Assembly: GCA_013397795.1 (NCBI GenBank)
Contig: VZTJ01004198.1
Coordinates: 1,323,120-1,387,119 of the forward strand
Direction: 5' to 3'
From: Orthonyx spaldingii
Lineage: Eukaryota > Chordata > Aves > Passeriformes > Orthonychidae
Length of the DNA stretch: 64,000 nt
Shown here: piece by piece, positions 35,401 through 63,589 of the stretch
Numbering within the stretch: position 1 is the first letter of the stretch
How the letters are laid out: each line of letters opens with the position of its first letter
The notes under the pieces: generated by a model
What the model saw: only the letters and a program-made list of their open reading frames with translations
Told to the model about the DNA's origin: nothing
The model's database searches: none
Position numbers and translations under genes: made by a program

Positions 35401-38400
35401 TTATCATTCACTATTACACTTTATTATGACTGTTTTTTCTTATTGAAAGAAGCACACTGCATTTTTTATTAACAGTAAAATAGACTTATACCATTTTAGC
35501 CATATTCATGTGTCAATCAGTAAAATACTAAAATAATAATGAAGTCTGACCTCATGGTCTGCACCATTTCCTATATATATTAGAATAGAAAGTGTTGCTC
35601 AAGTAATTTGACTTGGCCAGATTAAAGTTATGCCATAAATTGAGTATTCTTCTTCTAGAATCTGATCTAGTTACCTCAAGCAGAGATTTAATGTGGCTCA
35701 GGAATACTTCAGTGTTGCAATCAACCAGGCCATACACTTTCCTTGTGCACTGAGGTGTTTTCACTTAGGAAGAATCTATAAGGGGTGCTTTACAAACAGG
35801 ACAGTAATAAAGTTCAAACTTTTTAACTGCAATTAAAGGAGGTAAATGTGAAAAATGCTTCTACCCTTAAATTAATCCAGGCAGTTACCTGCTTCCCTGC
35901 CAGTTCTTAACCAAGAGACTGTACACATTTTCATTTTATGCTCTGGAAAAAATGGAGATGAAATCCCCTATCCCTAACCTATGCAGGAGGAAAGAATAAA
36001 AACAAACAAACCAACCAAGCACACAAGAGGAAAACCTAAAGACCTCCCATAAGTATTATTCCTTACAATCTGTTTTCAAACCATAAACATTTGTATGGCC
36101 TTGCTAAGGGAGTCACTGGATTCATAAAAATCTGTTGGAGGTTCAGTCAAAGCATCAGTTAAGACTGAAAACTGAAGGGTTCTGTATCAAAAGGCCAAAT
36201 TTTCTGTTTTGTGAGAAAAAAATAAATGTGTTGAAAAATAAGTCAAAACATAAGCTGCATAATGCCCCATGTGTGAGGCAGTCAAAACCTTTGTAAGCCA
36301 AAACTGCAACTGGCAGGGTCAGTGAGGTCCTTGGCAAGCATCCTGCTGCTCTGAAAGACACCTGACTTTGTGAGTCCTTAAATCAAAACACTAACCAACA
36401 AGGCAGTTTTCCACAGATTTTTCTTCAACCAGTTCCTGAGATGAGGAACATTAGCCAAAGGACATTAGGACCTATCTGGTCACCAAGATTTTTTGTGTAC
36501 GGATTTTCCACTATTTAACAAGCAGTATGTATTACGCCACAGCCTTCATATGTTCTATGATATATCTCAAAAATATTCATTATTCACAACATCCTTCTGA
36601 AATACACCTTTTCTGTGGGCCTGCTCCAGGAAGGGAAACAGGTTACTTGAGATCTCTGATCCCCTAAATAGCAGCAATGCAGGACTCTGATGTAACATCA
36701 GTTCAGTTCTGCAGTCTCTGCATTTCTTGCACACATTATGAGCAGCAACAGACTGAAGCAAAGGCCCTAATTGCCTCAGAAGAGCTTGGACTTTTTAGGA
36801 AGCCACTGCTGAAGAGAAGCATGATGTTTTACAGGTCTAACATTTAACCAAAATAGCCACTCACAGCTGAAAGCACACTCTTTAACACCATTGATCACTG
36901 GACCTCCACATATTTCTCTCTAAAGATATTTAATATTAATATTTTATGTATGTATGTATATATGGCCCATGTCAGACTTGAACAGTTTTTATTTACAGTC
37001 TTTTATTTTCATTGCCTTGCTGGTGCTTTTACTGAATGCACAAGTGCACTCAGGACTCTTAGCAATCAGCACACAATTGTACTTCTTATTCTTTAGCAGT
37101 GGTGTGTGGGCAATTTGCTCTCTGACACTGGCACGCTCCAAGCCTGTCAAGGTCCACTGAACGCCACAGGACACCCTGCACACACTCGACCTCGCAGGGG
37201 CACCCTGACACTGCTGTTCTGTCTGCTGGTCACACTGTGCAAACAGGTAATTCACTGCCATCTCCTGGCAAGCTGCTACCCGGGAGTTTCTGAGCAGACT
37301 GAAACAAAGCTCTGACATAGATGCCACCCGATACCAGACCGATGAGAGAGGAATCACACTTAAACCTACAGCAACACTTACAAAGTGGTGGCAAAAGGAG
37401 GACCCAAAAGTCCTGCAAGACTCTCCCTTTCTCTCCCTTCCAAAATTCACCAACATTTGCACAGAACTTCAGGCTGGCTCCTGAAGGGAGCTCCCAGCAG
37501 ACACAGGAACCTGGTGAGAACAGCAGCTCATAAGAGGGTAACATGTCCACATGATAACACACAACAGAAGCTGTGGTACCCAACCAGCACTCAGGCTTCG
37601 AGCTTTTCTTTTAGAAAAAGTAACAGAAGATTTGGGAAACTCCAAAACAGGAGTTGTCTAAAACCCAGTTGCTACAAGGAATCTTATTAATTTACCTACA
37701 GCAAAACAGTTTTTCCTGCTACTTTAGCGGAAGCCAGGACCTGAAAAGTTTGCATTAACTCTTATACAGAATCTGATGTGCTTGCCCCCAAAGGAAATTC
37801 AATACTTTCCAGACAATTTCCAGAGAAAAAGACTGAATAAAATTCTAAGTTAAACTGCCTTAATAATAAAGGATGATTGAGAATATACAAACTTGCCTAA
37901 GCTGGTTTGCTTTAGGCAAAGAGAATGGAATTGAAAAAAGGACTACTCATTCAATTACCTTACAAAATTAAACCAGTAGCCATCCAGGTGGCATTTACGC
38001 ATTGCTGTAAAGCCATCATCACACTCTTGCAACATGACACAAGACCAATTCACACTATCAAACTGAATTTCATAATACAAGCACATACACTCCTGCTCTG
38101 GTTCCCTTCTACCTTCACAGATCATTGTACAGATGTCTCTGCCCTTTGCATTCAGCAACAGGGTCGCACTCCCTCCGCTCTACTTCACTTTCTCGTTCTT
38201 TTGCCCTGGGATTCTTCCCAAGGGAAGTGCTACTTTTTAAAGTGTTCTATGAACACAGCCAGGAACAAGAACACTGAAGTCCAACTCTTATTTGTATTCC
38301 TGCCTGCAAAATTTACACCCAACATTCAGTTTTGAAATTCACCCCAGGTTCCCCTCAGTAACTTTGAGTGCTTGAGGAACATTAGTGCAGCAAAGCCCAA

Positions 38401-41400
38401 TGCTGACACAAACATCCTTTACTTCTCTACTCTGGCCGCCGTTAACACAGATTTCAGGAGGTGCTACACAGGTGAAAAACTTCTTATTCTGAAGTGCCAT
38501 CATTATAGATGGCACATTATACACACACACTATAGACCAACCAGTAGCAGCTGCCCTTGACTGATTTAAGACTTCCCAGATGGATTTGTCTACCAGCCCT
38601 GACAAAAATTCCGGATTTTCTCAATTTCTTCAAGGCATTAAGAAAACACTTGGAAGAATGATATTCAGCACATACAGTCCTCGAGTTTATCCATCTTGAG
38701 TAGAAAAACTAACCAGCCCCAGTTTTTCCAAGGCATACTGATGAAATATCCTGTGAGCTATGTGATAAGCATGTGGAAACATCTGTTATTGCCACTGCCA
38801 TGACTCTTCACCTAGCACTTCGAAGGGATTCACTTTCTTCAAACATTTTAAAGCCTCAATACTTTCCCCATTTCTGGTAATTACTGCATCTTTTGCTTTT
38901 TACCTACTGTGGAATTAGCAGAGAGAAAGGATATCCACCTGCCCTTAAAACTACGTTACTGCTGACAAGCTATGTTGTTAGGATGTGTTTAGTGTTTGGC
39001 TTTGTTGATTGACAACTTGCAGCCCTTATGTGGAAAAAGTCAAAATGCACGACCTCAATTCCACAGTGACCTTCTTCAAACAGAAGATAACTAATTAACT
39101 GCAGATTCAGCTGAGGTCCCGGTGTTCCATTTCACTAAGGATTTATTCTCTTAGCATTTCAAATCTGAACCTGCAGTCCTCCTACAGCCTCTTCAAGAAA
39201 CACACTCTCCACAAGTAATTAGTATTTTTCAGTTTGTTTTGTATATACTGACAGACCATAAACAGAGAAATGAAAGTCTAGCCAGTTCTACCTTTGAAGT
39301 CGGTTTTAGCCCCAACAAATTTGCCTCCTTTCATTTTGACAGCAGCAGAACTAAACAAGGTAAATGTAGAATCAAATGAGCAGTAGAACACGTACAATGA
39401 ATAAGCATGGAAATGTTTTGCCAGTTTTAAAACCACATTTCTGCCACCCCTCAGACTCTCCTCCCCTTACCTGAACTTGCTCACAAATTGGTGGTGTAAT
39501 GCAGGAACTTGTCGATAGCAGGCTGGGAATGGTGGTTTCAGAGTCAACTCTGTTGCTATTCTCAAGGCCTGTAATTTCTTGCCTGAAAAACCTTGAGGAA
39601 AACTCTGGTATCAATTAACACGGTGTTTTAAGAGCACGGTGCGCCAATTATACTTTAAAAGCTTAAATAAGTTATAGCAGCTGCTCAATGCAAGTATTTA
39701 TTCATACCCAATATGGAATTAACTACTTACAAAGCAAGACCTTTCAAGCTACTGAGTGTTGCTATTTACTCAGGAGTATATTGAGAGCTACTGATTTGAG
39801 GCCTAGATGGAAATGTCTCTCTGTAATCAGATGCAATATAGCCAGAGGCAGTAACAGTTACAGTTCCCAGTTGGTCCTCAAATCAATATTTAACATAGTT
39901 TAGTTTCAAAGGTATGTTCAAGGTAACATAGTTCAGTCCCTAATGTGTGTTCAAGGATGAAGTACTGACACCTCACAATTCAGCAAATGACTTTATGACA
40001 CAGGAAAGCAAACTTCTGTGCAAGCCTAACACCACCACAGATACTGCTTAAGAAAAAATGTAAGGTCAATTAGAACTAGACTGAATTCATTTTATTTCCT
40101 TCCAAAAAGAATAGACACTAATTTAACTGTATACAGAATTTAATTTAACTATAACTATACAAGTTTCAGTATATTGTCCTGTTCAAAAACTGCTTATATA
40201 TAAAAGAAAAAATACTGCCAAAATTCTAACGCATACTTTACAATTAAATGTTCCAACTTTCTTTCTACCCCTAATAACCTTAGACTAGAGTTGCAGTGTT
40301 CAGATTAACTTATGTATGGATGAAAATTCCCTTGGTCTTAAGTGCAGTTTCTTTATTACCCATGTTTTTGCCACTACCACCAACACTGGACTCAAAATTA
40401 AGTTTTACAGTATTAGCAATGAAAACTTTGATGAACCTTGTAAGAACAGAATTCAGAAAAAGATTAACAACACTTTTTACTGCATTAAAATGTGTTACAT
40501 ACCTCTAAAAATAACTTATGCATTTCTCTGCATTTTGTTCTGTTTATTAACCTGTCACATTTTACTATAGTATCTGCTAAGTTTTCTTTGAACACTTGAA
40601 CAAATGAGAAGTAACCACTCTTAGTTAGACCATCAAAACTCAACTCCATCAAGTTCTCTTAGAACTTAAAGTTCTTGTTTTGAAACAAAAGGTGTCCGAT
40701 ATGGTTCCAAGAATTATTATCATTACACTCAAACAAGTTCGCCAAAAGAAGAAACAGTTTCTCTTTTTTCTGGTATGATCACTCAAACTCTACCATTCCT
40801 CCACTTTCTATTGTTACGGCATTTAAACTGCCAACATTCCTCACCTTGACTAAACAAAGGTTCCCATTTAGTTATTTCCTGTACTGTTTTATCTAGTTGC
40901 TGTCCAGGCACACAGAACACTCCCCACTACACTGCCAAGTCTCCAAATCCACCGTTCCAGTTAATGGAAGTCTAGGTCACTCAAAACCAGAATTACAGTC
41001 AGCAATTCTGTTTAGCTATACCACCTGATGTGGCATTACTTAATTGCATCACAAATCACTGTAATTGAATGCAAAGTAAAGGAAACTTGAGTTTATTTAG
41101 CTTCCAATTTCTGAGAGGTCAAGAGGAACTAGAACTGCTCTGGACAACAAAAGAAAATAGACTGCACTTACAGATCATTTTCTGCCAGATTCTTTCTTTA
41201 GGACCACTGTTTTATTGTTGCCCTGTCTATTACATGGGGGATGTACATATTATCAGGTGTTAATAAACGGTCAGTGCCTGTACAATACATTCTACAACTG
41301 AGCACCACTTTCCGTAACTGAACAGGCAAAGAAATTACACTGAACATCAGCATCTGGCAGTATTTCTCCAAAAAAAGTGACTAAAATGGGTTTAAATTGA

Positions 41401-42093
41401 TTAACACTATTAAATCACATCTAATATTTGATACTACATGATTTCATTACAGCTATACGATACAATTATACAAAATGTGTTAACATCAAAGAATACAACC
41501 AAAATTAAGATAGCAAACAAAACCTATATAACTTTTTTTTCTTTACAGGAAAATACTTTTGAAGTATGCATGTAACTGCCCATTCTTTTAAAGAAAATCT
41601 ACCGCAAGCAAGTTATCAACCTCCAGAAAATCACACATAGCATTACTACGCATATCCCCAAAAAGTGTACAATATGCACACTTGGAAAATACAAAATTAA
41701 AAAAAATTGTAAGCAACAGGTGAGCTTCATATTTATAAGAATGTGAAAAGAAGTCCAATTTTAGCACTGTTGTATAAAGAATTGTCTTTTCTGATGCCAA
41801 GTTCATGAGCTGACCCGTCCGGTTGGGGCCGCGCTTTACAAAACACCGTGTTCTTGAAACGGGGTTACACAGCAAGGTGGAGCATCTTAGCAATGTCACC
41901 TTAAAGTTTTCTGTGTGGTTTTTTTTTTTTTTTGCTTTTTATTTACTACTTATCAAAACACGTCCTTTAGGTTTGTAGGGTTCTTTTTTTTTAAAATTCT
42001 TTCCTAGAAACAATATACAAAGGGGAGGCGTATTTCTTTCCAATTGATTTTCCTGTAAGATGGTTTTGAGTTCGAGAACGTTGTCCTCAACTT
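35401..42093 (-). other. Probable long YY1 3' UTR
   Basis: AT-rich, repeat-poor sequence downstream of the YY1 stop. Minus-strand AATAAA hexamers lie at 41938-41943, 41211-41216, 40091-40096, 37002-37007, 36988-36993, 35465-35470 and 35420-35425. A Pumilio-like TGTAAATA overlaps the one near 36.99 kb. Mammalian YY1 mRNA has a UTR of several kb, so an end near 36.9 or 35.4 kb is plausible. The extent is inferred. Confidence 0.5.
36988..36993 (-). terminator. Candidate YY1 poly(A) signal
   Basis: Minus-strand AATAAA inside TGTAAATAAAAACTG, 5.1 kb after the stop, with another AATAAA 14 nt upstream in transcript sense. The distance fits the long UTR known for YY1. Other hexamers exist closer and farther away. 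Confidence 0.35.
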
Positions 42094-55376
<13,283 letters not shown>

Positions 55377-58300
55377 CTGAAATACACAAAATACTGAATT
55401 CAATACATACTAAAGACCAAAACAGTATACAAATTATTAGGCTACATCTCAATACAAATTCACTATTGCCGCACATTTAAAAGAATACACTGCACTTCCA
55501 GATTTCCACACTAACTGTGAAGAGCAAAAAGACAACCACAGAGTTACAGCCTGAAGAACACAGACAGAATACAGTGAGTGGGGGAAAAAAGCAGAAATTG
55601 CATATCTACTTTAAACACAAACAAATACAGAAACTAGCAGAACAATCCTATAAATGTTGGCTGCACTTGAAAGATAACGCACTTTTCCTGAAACAATGCC
55701 TAAATATTTAATTCCCTAAACCTCTTCAGAACTAATCTTCACTATACCCACTCTGATACTCAGCAGCAGTCCCTAACTTTGCAAGCCTATCAGAAGAGCA
55801 GCAGACACTTACCCTAAGATGTCAGGACTACTGACCTTTACTTCAGTCTTCCAACTCCTCTGACCTCCAACAGAAGTGTCATAGAGAGACAAGAAATTTA
55901 AAAATAACTGCTGATGGGCTTCAGCACCTGTCTGCAAAATTAAGTTTTTCCAACACTTGCAGACAGGTCTCAAAGAAAGCAAATAACTTAATTGTGTGTC
56001 TCTCTCCCAAAGGGGCTTCTTCCTTCTGTGGCAAAGGCCAGCCTAAGCTCTTTCCCACTCTACTATGTAAAGAGCAGACTGGGATTATTCGAAGCTTTGA
56101 TCTGCAAGCCAGTTAAGATACTGCTGTTTGCTCTAGAGCTCCTCCTATGAATTTGTGCTCAAGGACTGCAGTGAAATCAGGTGGAAGACCTGCTGTTGCT
56201 GTCTACTCACATTCATACCTTACAACACATTGTACCGTGCATATTCTATCTCCTCTTGCTATTTTATAACAGAAACTGAGAGACACAAAAATGAGAGAGA
56301 ACAGAAACACCCATCCATGTTCCTCACTGCAGTGTTCACAGCAGCAGAAAGAAAGACCCAGCACCTGCCCTGTGTTCCACCCTCAAATACCCCTAGGGCA
56401 ACAGATGTATATATGGCTGTAACGACTCAGCTCAAGGTAATAGGACTTGACAGGACACTACTTCTCCTACTATGTGTATGGGGAGCAGATTCTGGAAATT
56501 GTTTTATACACAAGAGGCTATATAAAAATAACTGGAAGTTTTATTTTACAGATATTGTTTAAGCAGTGGAAACACAAGGTGGTAGGACAGAAATAGTATT
56601 TCACCAATTAAAAAAAAAGATAGGAAAACATACAGCAGAAAACAAAGGACAAAATGTTTTGGGTTCTTTTTCCCTAAACAGAAACACAGGAAATAACATT
56701 AGTCATTACCCAGTAACTTAGGCTGGGAAACAGAGAACATGACATGCAAATAAAAGAAATATACCACACACAAATTTCTATTCAATTTGTAATGCCTGCT
56801 TTTAATGTTTGCCACCGAGCTATTTCTAGAAATGTTACCGCTAGTTTGAGGTTTAATCTGATCTACCAGATCAAATAGCAGTTCATGTATATTCCATGGT
56901 GAAAGAAGAAAACAAGACTCCAACGCTGCAAAGACAGAAGTGTAAATAAGAAAATACTATCTGCAGCATTAAACTTAAAATAAACTACAAAATTGACTAT
57001 TGACCTTTATAGTTGTGCACTCACCACACTGCTTTCCAGTCCCTACCAGTGCTTTAAAAAAGCAACTGAATTTACCTTAAGCAAGGATTTTTACAGCAGT
57101 TGGAGTTACAAATTCAGGTCAATAAGCCTCTAATTCGGCAACAATTTCTTTCTAACAGAAGTCTGAAAAAAGATTATGCAGCAATGCCTACAGGGGCAGA
57201 AGACATGGAGCTCAGAATGGCACAGAAATGTTGCTAAGCTAAAAGTGACACCTCTATGCTGTAGACTAGAATGAGATCAGCTGCCCTCAATGTGGCCATT
57301 TCAACAGCTACCGAGAACGTGCAGTTTGACTGTTTGATGACATTCATAACACAGACAAGTTTTCATTTCCTGCCTCACATCAGATGTATGAGCCAACAGG
57401 GAAATTCTGTATACATTCTTAAAGATCTTCTTTCCCTCCCATAGCATAAAGGTTTGCTATTCCACAGTGCTTTCTTGCTATCTGAGGACCAAACAGAAAG
57501 CCAGCCTTCAGTGCCTTTACTTCCCTTCCCAAATGCCTGCCAACAGAAGTGAATTCCACAGCTATTTAATTCTACAGACTACTGGAGCAAAACACAAAAA
57601 AACTATGAGTATATTGCTTGGACAGAGTAAAACATAAGAGAAACTATTGTTTAGTATATTAACAGTTATGTGAAAATAAAAAACTACCACATTTTCCTAT
57701 AACAAAAAAACTGCATCTCTACAGCAGCACACACATCCACTTCTAAAAACAAATTTAAACTAAAACAATAAAATATGAAACAGTTACCTTGAAGTGTTAT
57801 TGTTAGGCTAATACTTCTGAAAAAGTAGCAGCAGACTTTAGTAGCTCTTCAGTATCCTGGCCATCCTATGATATTATCAAGTCATTGGGAAAACAAAACA
57901 AAAACACACAACAGAAAACCCCACACTTTTTTGGAGGAAGTTTGGAAATGGAAAAACTTTACCAATGTCCTCTATGAACAAATTTAGTTTATTTGTGATG
58001 GCCTACCAACCTGGACTAGGCAGCTCAAAGTCTGGAGAGTAAAGTCCAAACAAACCTTCACTCAGGCTGACAAGTTAACTGATAATTCTCGCTGCAGAGT
58101 GGGCTAGCTAACTACTTTACGTTTTTTGCCTTCAAGCACATCCTGATGCCAACTGCAGGCAAATTACTTGCCCCTGTTCCTCTCATGAAGCATCAGAGAA
58201 TCAAACATACTGCATCCAAAGCAAAGCAAAACACAAACACAACCCTAAAATTACAGGGACACCTCTGGATGCCACCCATGCAAGTTAAATACGGACAGAA

Positions 58301-61300
58301 CCATGGAGACAGTCAGGAAAAGGAAATTTACTAGATATACTATCTGATCTACTTTTTTTTGTCCCTTAAAACCACCCGATATATAGCAGACTCAAATATA
58401 AGGCATTCGGCTTAAGCACTCTTCTTATAGATGCAATGAAGCTTTCTGTAATGAACTTAGAACACAATTTTAATGGCCTCTTCTGAAAGACACAGAGGAT
58501 CTAAACATGTGTCAATTAGCTAATAATCATCCTCACAAAAACATCCACTACCAGTCACTGCAATAGCTACATCCAATATTTATCCCTCTTACACAGTGTA
58601 AAATACTCATTTGTTAGACACCACAGATATCTCCCTACATCCTTCTATGCCAAATTACATTAAGGTAGATACTTAGTCTAAACTGGGTTGTTCTGTGCAC
58701 CTTTTTAGGACATACCCTAACACACATTCATGTTCAGTGTCCTTCCATCTACACTTCTCTCACTGCCCCCTAAATATGGGCAACACACACGATGAACCAG
58801 ATCCACTTAGGCCCTTCAAAGCAAATATGTCAAACATTTTTTTACTAAGATCAGTGAAAGTTCAGTGTTTAGTCAGTCGTGTCTTTTGACTACTGGTGAA
58901 ACAACCTGAAGTTTTAAGAGAACAAAGCCCAAATCTCAACTGAAGTAGGAAGAAGCAAGAATACTGGGATTAAACTTGTAACTGCAGACTCTATGCAACA
59001 AATCAGTAACAGAACATGATAGAATCTGCTTCTCAAGACTTTACTGATCAGATTTCGCTCCTATTACCACACTTTCTCCATCTCTTGTAGCCCTTCTGTT
59101 GCACAGAAAAATCCATTCACCTTGAAATCCCATCATTCTGTGCATTTCTAGACTAGCACCTAACTCCAGCTAAAAACTCTGGAACTCCCCAGCTTTCTAA
59201 GATGATCCTCTTTAACACTCAACCTAAGGAGCTCTGTCAGTATTTTTTCCTCAGTTATTCTTGATTTTACCATATTCCACTTCTAAATCGCCAAATCTCC
59301 AAGCCATCCTCCTCCTCTATTACTGAGCAGGAAGAACACATTGTTGTTCAAGTAGTTTCCATCTGTGGAAAACAGGGTGCAAAAGGGAACTCAGGAGATA
59401 CACCTAGTAACAAAGCAATGAGACCTGATTCTACAGCTTCCTCCTCAAGGCACCGAATTAAAAGACATTCTACTTACCCACTAAAAGGATGAACAACATT
59501 GAAGCTTAAAATTTTCTTTTTATGATCACACCGTTAAACACATTTGCTTTTAGGAACAGCTGAAAAGCAATTAGAGGATAAAGGATGTATTCGGCAGCTG
59601 TGCAGTACCAAGGCACTGTGGTAACAGCTTGGTTATTGCTACCACATTGCAATCTCCTCAGGCGAATTAGTTCATTGGTCATGTTTGGAAGCAAAGAACT
59701 GTAATTAGCTTGTTAAATAATACAGTTATTTAGCAGACGCTTCTGAATGTTAAAATTCCATTTTGCACAGTATGTCATTTTTTAACCTAAACGGCTGCTA
59801 GGTTACTTTCCTTCTGACGTGCCTTGCACACAGATGGAGAACAGGTTCTTCTTTCCCTGTGTCACCCATCTCTTATTTCACACCACTGAGACATGAACTG
59901 ACAAAACCAGTGCATATATCAATAGTCATCATCTGACTTCAGCACTTATGAGACTGTGCTGAAGCACTGTGACCTTCTGAATGGTCAGCATAAAAGTGAC
60001 TCGAGGGAAGGATCCAATAGCAAGTTAGAGGATTGTAGTTTGAAGGTGGGCTAAGAAGCAAATTAATTATTTTAGAGGGCAAACCACATCTATGTATTTC
60101 ACTTTTAAAACCGAAAATACATTTAAAACAAATGCAGAGAATGGTCTATCTTATCACTGGAAAAAATGTCAGGGCAGACTCAATACTTGTCTTATAGCAA
60201 AAGCCTATATCTTTGTCTTAATCAGAGTGAGAAAAAGATTGCCATCTTAATATTTTAAACCTGAGAACCACTTTCTGCCTCCATTATGACAAACTTCATA
60301 AGAAGCTCATTACTTATCTGTCATTGCAAAGCATTTCAGCCATCCTTGACACAGGCCCACAACTGAACCAAATGACTCATCTATCATTTATACTACGTAA
60401 GACAACTGGTCAGACAGCAGATGGTTATTTTTCTCACCCCTGCAATCTGATGAAGTAAAATGAAAACCCTTCTAATTTTTGAGACACTGAAAGTTTAAGA
60501 GATTTTGAAGAACCTTCTAGAAGCCCAACATGAACTCCCCAAGCTTCCAAATAAGGGTCCACAGCACAGGGCTTCCTGCATTATCAAAAATAATTTCCAA
60601 ACCATACACATAACTTCTGTATCTGTGTGTTTCCCATCTAGGGATGGGATACTTGAGCAGTTTAACATCTGTGGGCAATGTTTGGCTGTGCTATTTCAGC
60701 TCTTAGTCTGCAGACTATGCTAACAATAAGTTTAAGTCAACACCTATTTCAGGTTTGAAAGCTTGACAGAGTCATTACCTAGAACAAGATGTAGTTACAC
60801 TAATCCGTTTTTTCCCCCTCACACTTAAGCCCCAATTGCTTGAAATTTCCAGCATTTGGTGCAAATCAGCATTTAAGCACCACCTTCCCAAATGTTCCTG
60901 CATGCAAGAAGCAGTTTTGCAAGTGCCATCTGACAAAGTGATTTCTCACAATCCTTCCCCTCCCCCTTCCACTATAGTGCACCCAACCTGGAAAAACTCA
61001 CTGAAGACAATGACTCAAGCTGAATGCAGCAAAGGAACAAATAAATTCCACTTGATAAAAACATTTTTTCTAGTACAAACTGGGGTGTCTCACTTGGCAA
61101 GCCCCAATAAGTAAATGCAATTTTCTGATATACCTTAGATATGAAGTAAACACACTATAGGAACATGACTGAAGTATCCACCATACACATCTCTTCAACA
61201 CTTTCAGAAACACACCTTCATTCACTTCTTACTTTCATGAACACGTGAAGAAAGACACGCAATTCTACTCTGAAGAACTGAAAAGCTGATCTGAACTAGA

Positions 61301-63589
61301 ACAAGGCATTCCTGTTTCAAACTAAACACTTTAATCATGGGTCACAAGTTTGATATCACCGTAGATACCAAGGTGATAAGAGAAGCTAAGCCAAGTCTAA
61401 ATTGTTGCCAACAACAGTCGTGCAATTTCTAAGTAACCACAAAAAAGGAGGGTTAAGTAGTTCTCTCTAGTCACATTGCTATATATTTCACAAATAATTT
61501 CTACACATTTCAAGAGGTGCTACAACACGTTATACTCATTTATGGGAAAAGATTTTTTTGATTGGCTAAATTTGGTACCACCCATGTACAAGCCAATATA
61601 GTAGCACCAGCAAGCAGTAACAAGGAATTAATTCACATTGTCTTCCCACACTGTGGTGAGCAAAGTGTCCTTGTTCCCAATTCCAAATCCCATGCACAGC
61701 AATATAGGGCTCATTGTTTTGTTTTGATGCATGGCCTTATTTACCATTTGTCTTTTGATTAACTTTTCACTTTGCTTTTAAAACAGTCAATTGAATCAGT
61801 GTGCAAGTCTTTAATTATGTCAAAATACAGATGCAAAACTACTATATTTCTTCAAAATAAAGTATGCTTGATTCATTAGGGAAACTTTAAAACTACCCTT
61901 TTGCAAGCGAGAGGTTCGGGGTTTTCTTGGCATTGATTTAGTTTGGGTTCTTTTGGGGGGGGGTACTCAGGTTGGGGTTTTTTTGGGTTTGAGTATATAT
62001 CCTTCTGCCTCAAGTTTTGTTTCTTTTTCCGTTTCTCTGGCAACAATTCAGCCTCTGAAGTTTCAGGAAAAAAAGAAGGGAAAAAAAAACCAAGAAAAAA
62101 AGAAAAAAAAAAAAAGGAAAAAAGGCCCCAGCATTTGACCACATCAGACCCATTCTGCAATATTAAATAAGCTGCATATGAGGTGTAAGAGTCTGTCCAA
62201 TATCCTCAGTAAAACTTCACAACGCTCTCAACTGAGCAGGTTATTACCATGGCTATTTGAAGCTGGGGGGTGGTGTCTGCATGAGCAAAAGAAGGAGAGG
62301 TCAAACTTTAACGCTTTTTCCCCATATATTTGATTTTGCTTTCAGAAGGGCGTTTTTTGCCATTAGAAGTCAAGTAAGACTAGGTATTCTTCACTCTTCT
62401 GCATCATGGATATAATTGAGTTAAATGTAGCAATGCAATTCAATCCCCAGTAAATTATACGTGGGTCTCATTCCTACTGAGCTTGCATGGGCATGCTCCT
62501 AAAGAAGAAAACCCCCAAAATCAATAGGGCTCCCCCGATGTGAAAGCTGTGTATGTGGGAAGAGAAGCAAATTTATTGATTGTGCACGTGCTTCATTTCG
62601 GCCAAGTAATAATCAGCATGTAGTCCTAAGGAAGCATCCTATCAGGCACTCTGAATTTCCAAGTGCAAATGCATGCTAGAAATTGTCAATTGATCTCAGC
62701 AAGGTCCTGTATCCTGCCAGCTCATGAGTCATACAGTCACTTGCATTCAGCTCCCTCCAGCAGCTTCCACAAGTCAGGAGACTGTATCAGTTTCTATTAT
62801 CTTTTATCTTTCTTACGTGGTCAGTTCTAAGAAAAATACCAGCAAGGGAATTTATTCCGTTTCCTTCAGCAACACACAGAACATCATCCTACTAAACACT
62901 TATTTGGGAATTCTTCATCAAGAAGCGAAGAACCTCAATCAAACTCATTGGAGTTTGACATGCCAATAGTGTCGGATAGCTCTGTAAAACTTGCTAAAGC
63001 AGTCACCTGTATTTTAAAAGAGAGCAAAAATTCCTGCCACTGTGCTTTCCATCTGTTCGGGCAGGAGAACTCAGCCATTCAGTACATTTTCCCTTCTATA
63101 CTGCCCTTTCTAACAACTACTGGTGATTTGCAAACATCACAGAGTGCAAACATTTTCGATTATATCAAAACCTTCAAGAGTATCTCTATCCTACTCGAGA
63201 CTTTTTAAAAAATTCGAAAGAGCACAAAAATTATGATATCCACGATAGATTATCAGCTTACTGTTCAAAAAGCACTCACCAACTTAAATATTACATGAAC
63301 TGTATTATTTGACCTCTTTTTTTCACATTTACGTAACTTATGGACAGAACTCTGATTACAGAGCGCTGCTGCCGGCAATACATTTTTGCAAAAAGAAAAA
63401 AAAAATTAAGTGGGCAGGGCAGGTGCATGTCAGGTTTACTCCAAGTCCCACAGATGCTAAACACCTTCACAAGATTTTATGGCCTTTAAAAGACACTCCC
63501 CCACACACACCAAAAAAAAAAAATCTCAAAAAATACAGACTGACACAACAAGGTCTCCCTGTACCTACTTAAAAAGCTTATTTAAAGCT
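55377..63589 (-). other. YY1 intron 1, partial
   Basis: About 8.2 kb of AT-rich, low-repeat sequence upstream (in gene sense) of YY1 exon 2. A G/T-rich then A-rich low-complexity stretch lies near 61.9-62.13 kb. I searched for the end of exon 1 (a reading like SVTMWSS followed by a donor) and did not find it. Confidence 0.7.
61915..62128. repeat. Low-complexity G/T-rich to A-rich stretch
   Basis: A G- and T-rich segment with a run of nine G (near 61957) is followed within 100 nt by a nearly pure A/G segment. Open frames rich in Phe or Lys here are composition artefacts. The G-rich strand could form a G-quadruplex. Confidence 0.75.

Noticed and set aside
61876..62170. Phe-rich and Lys-rich open frames near 62 kb
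   Set aside because: They come from the G/T-rich and A-rich low-complexity stretch and are not coding.
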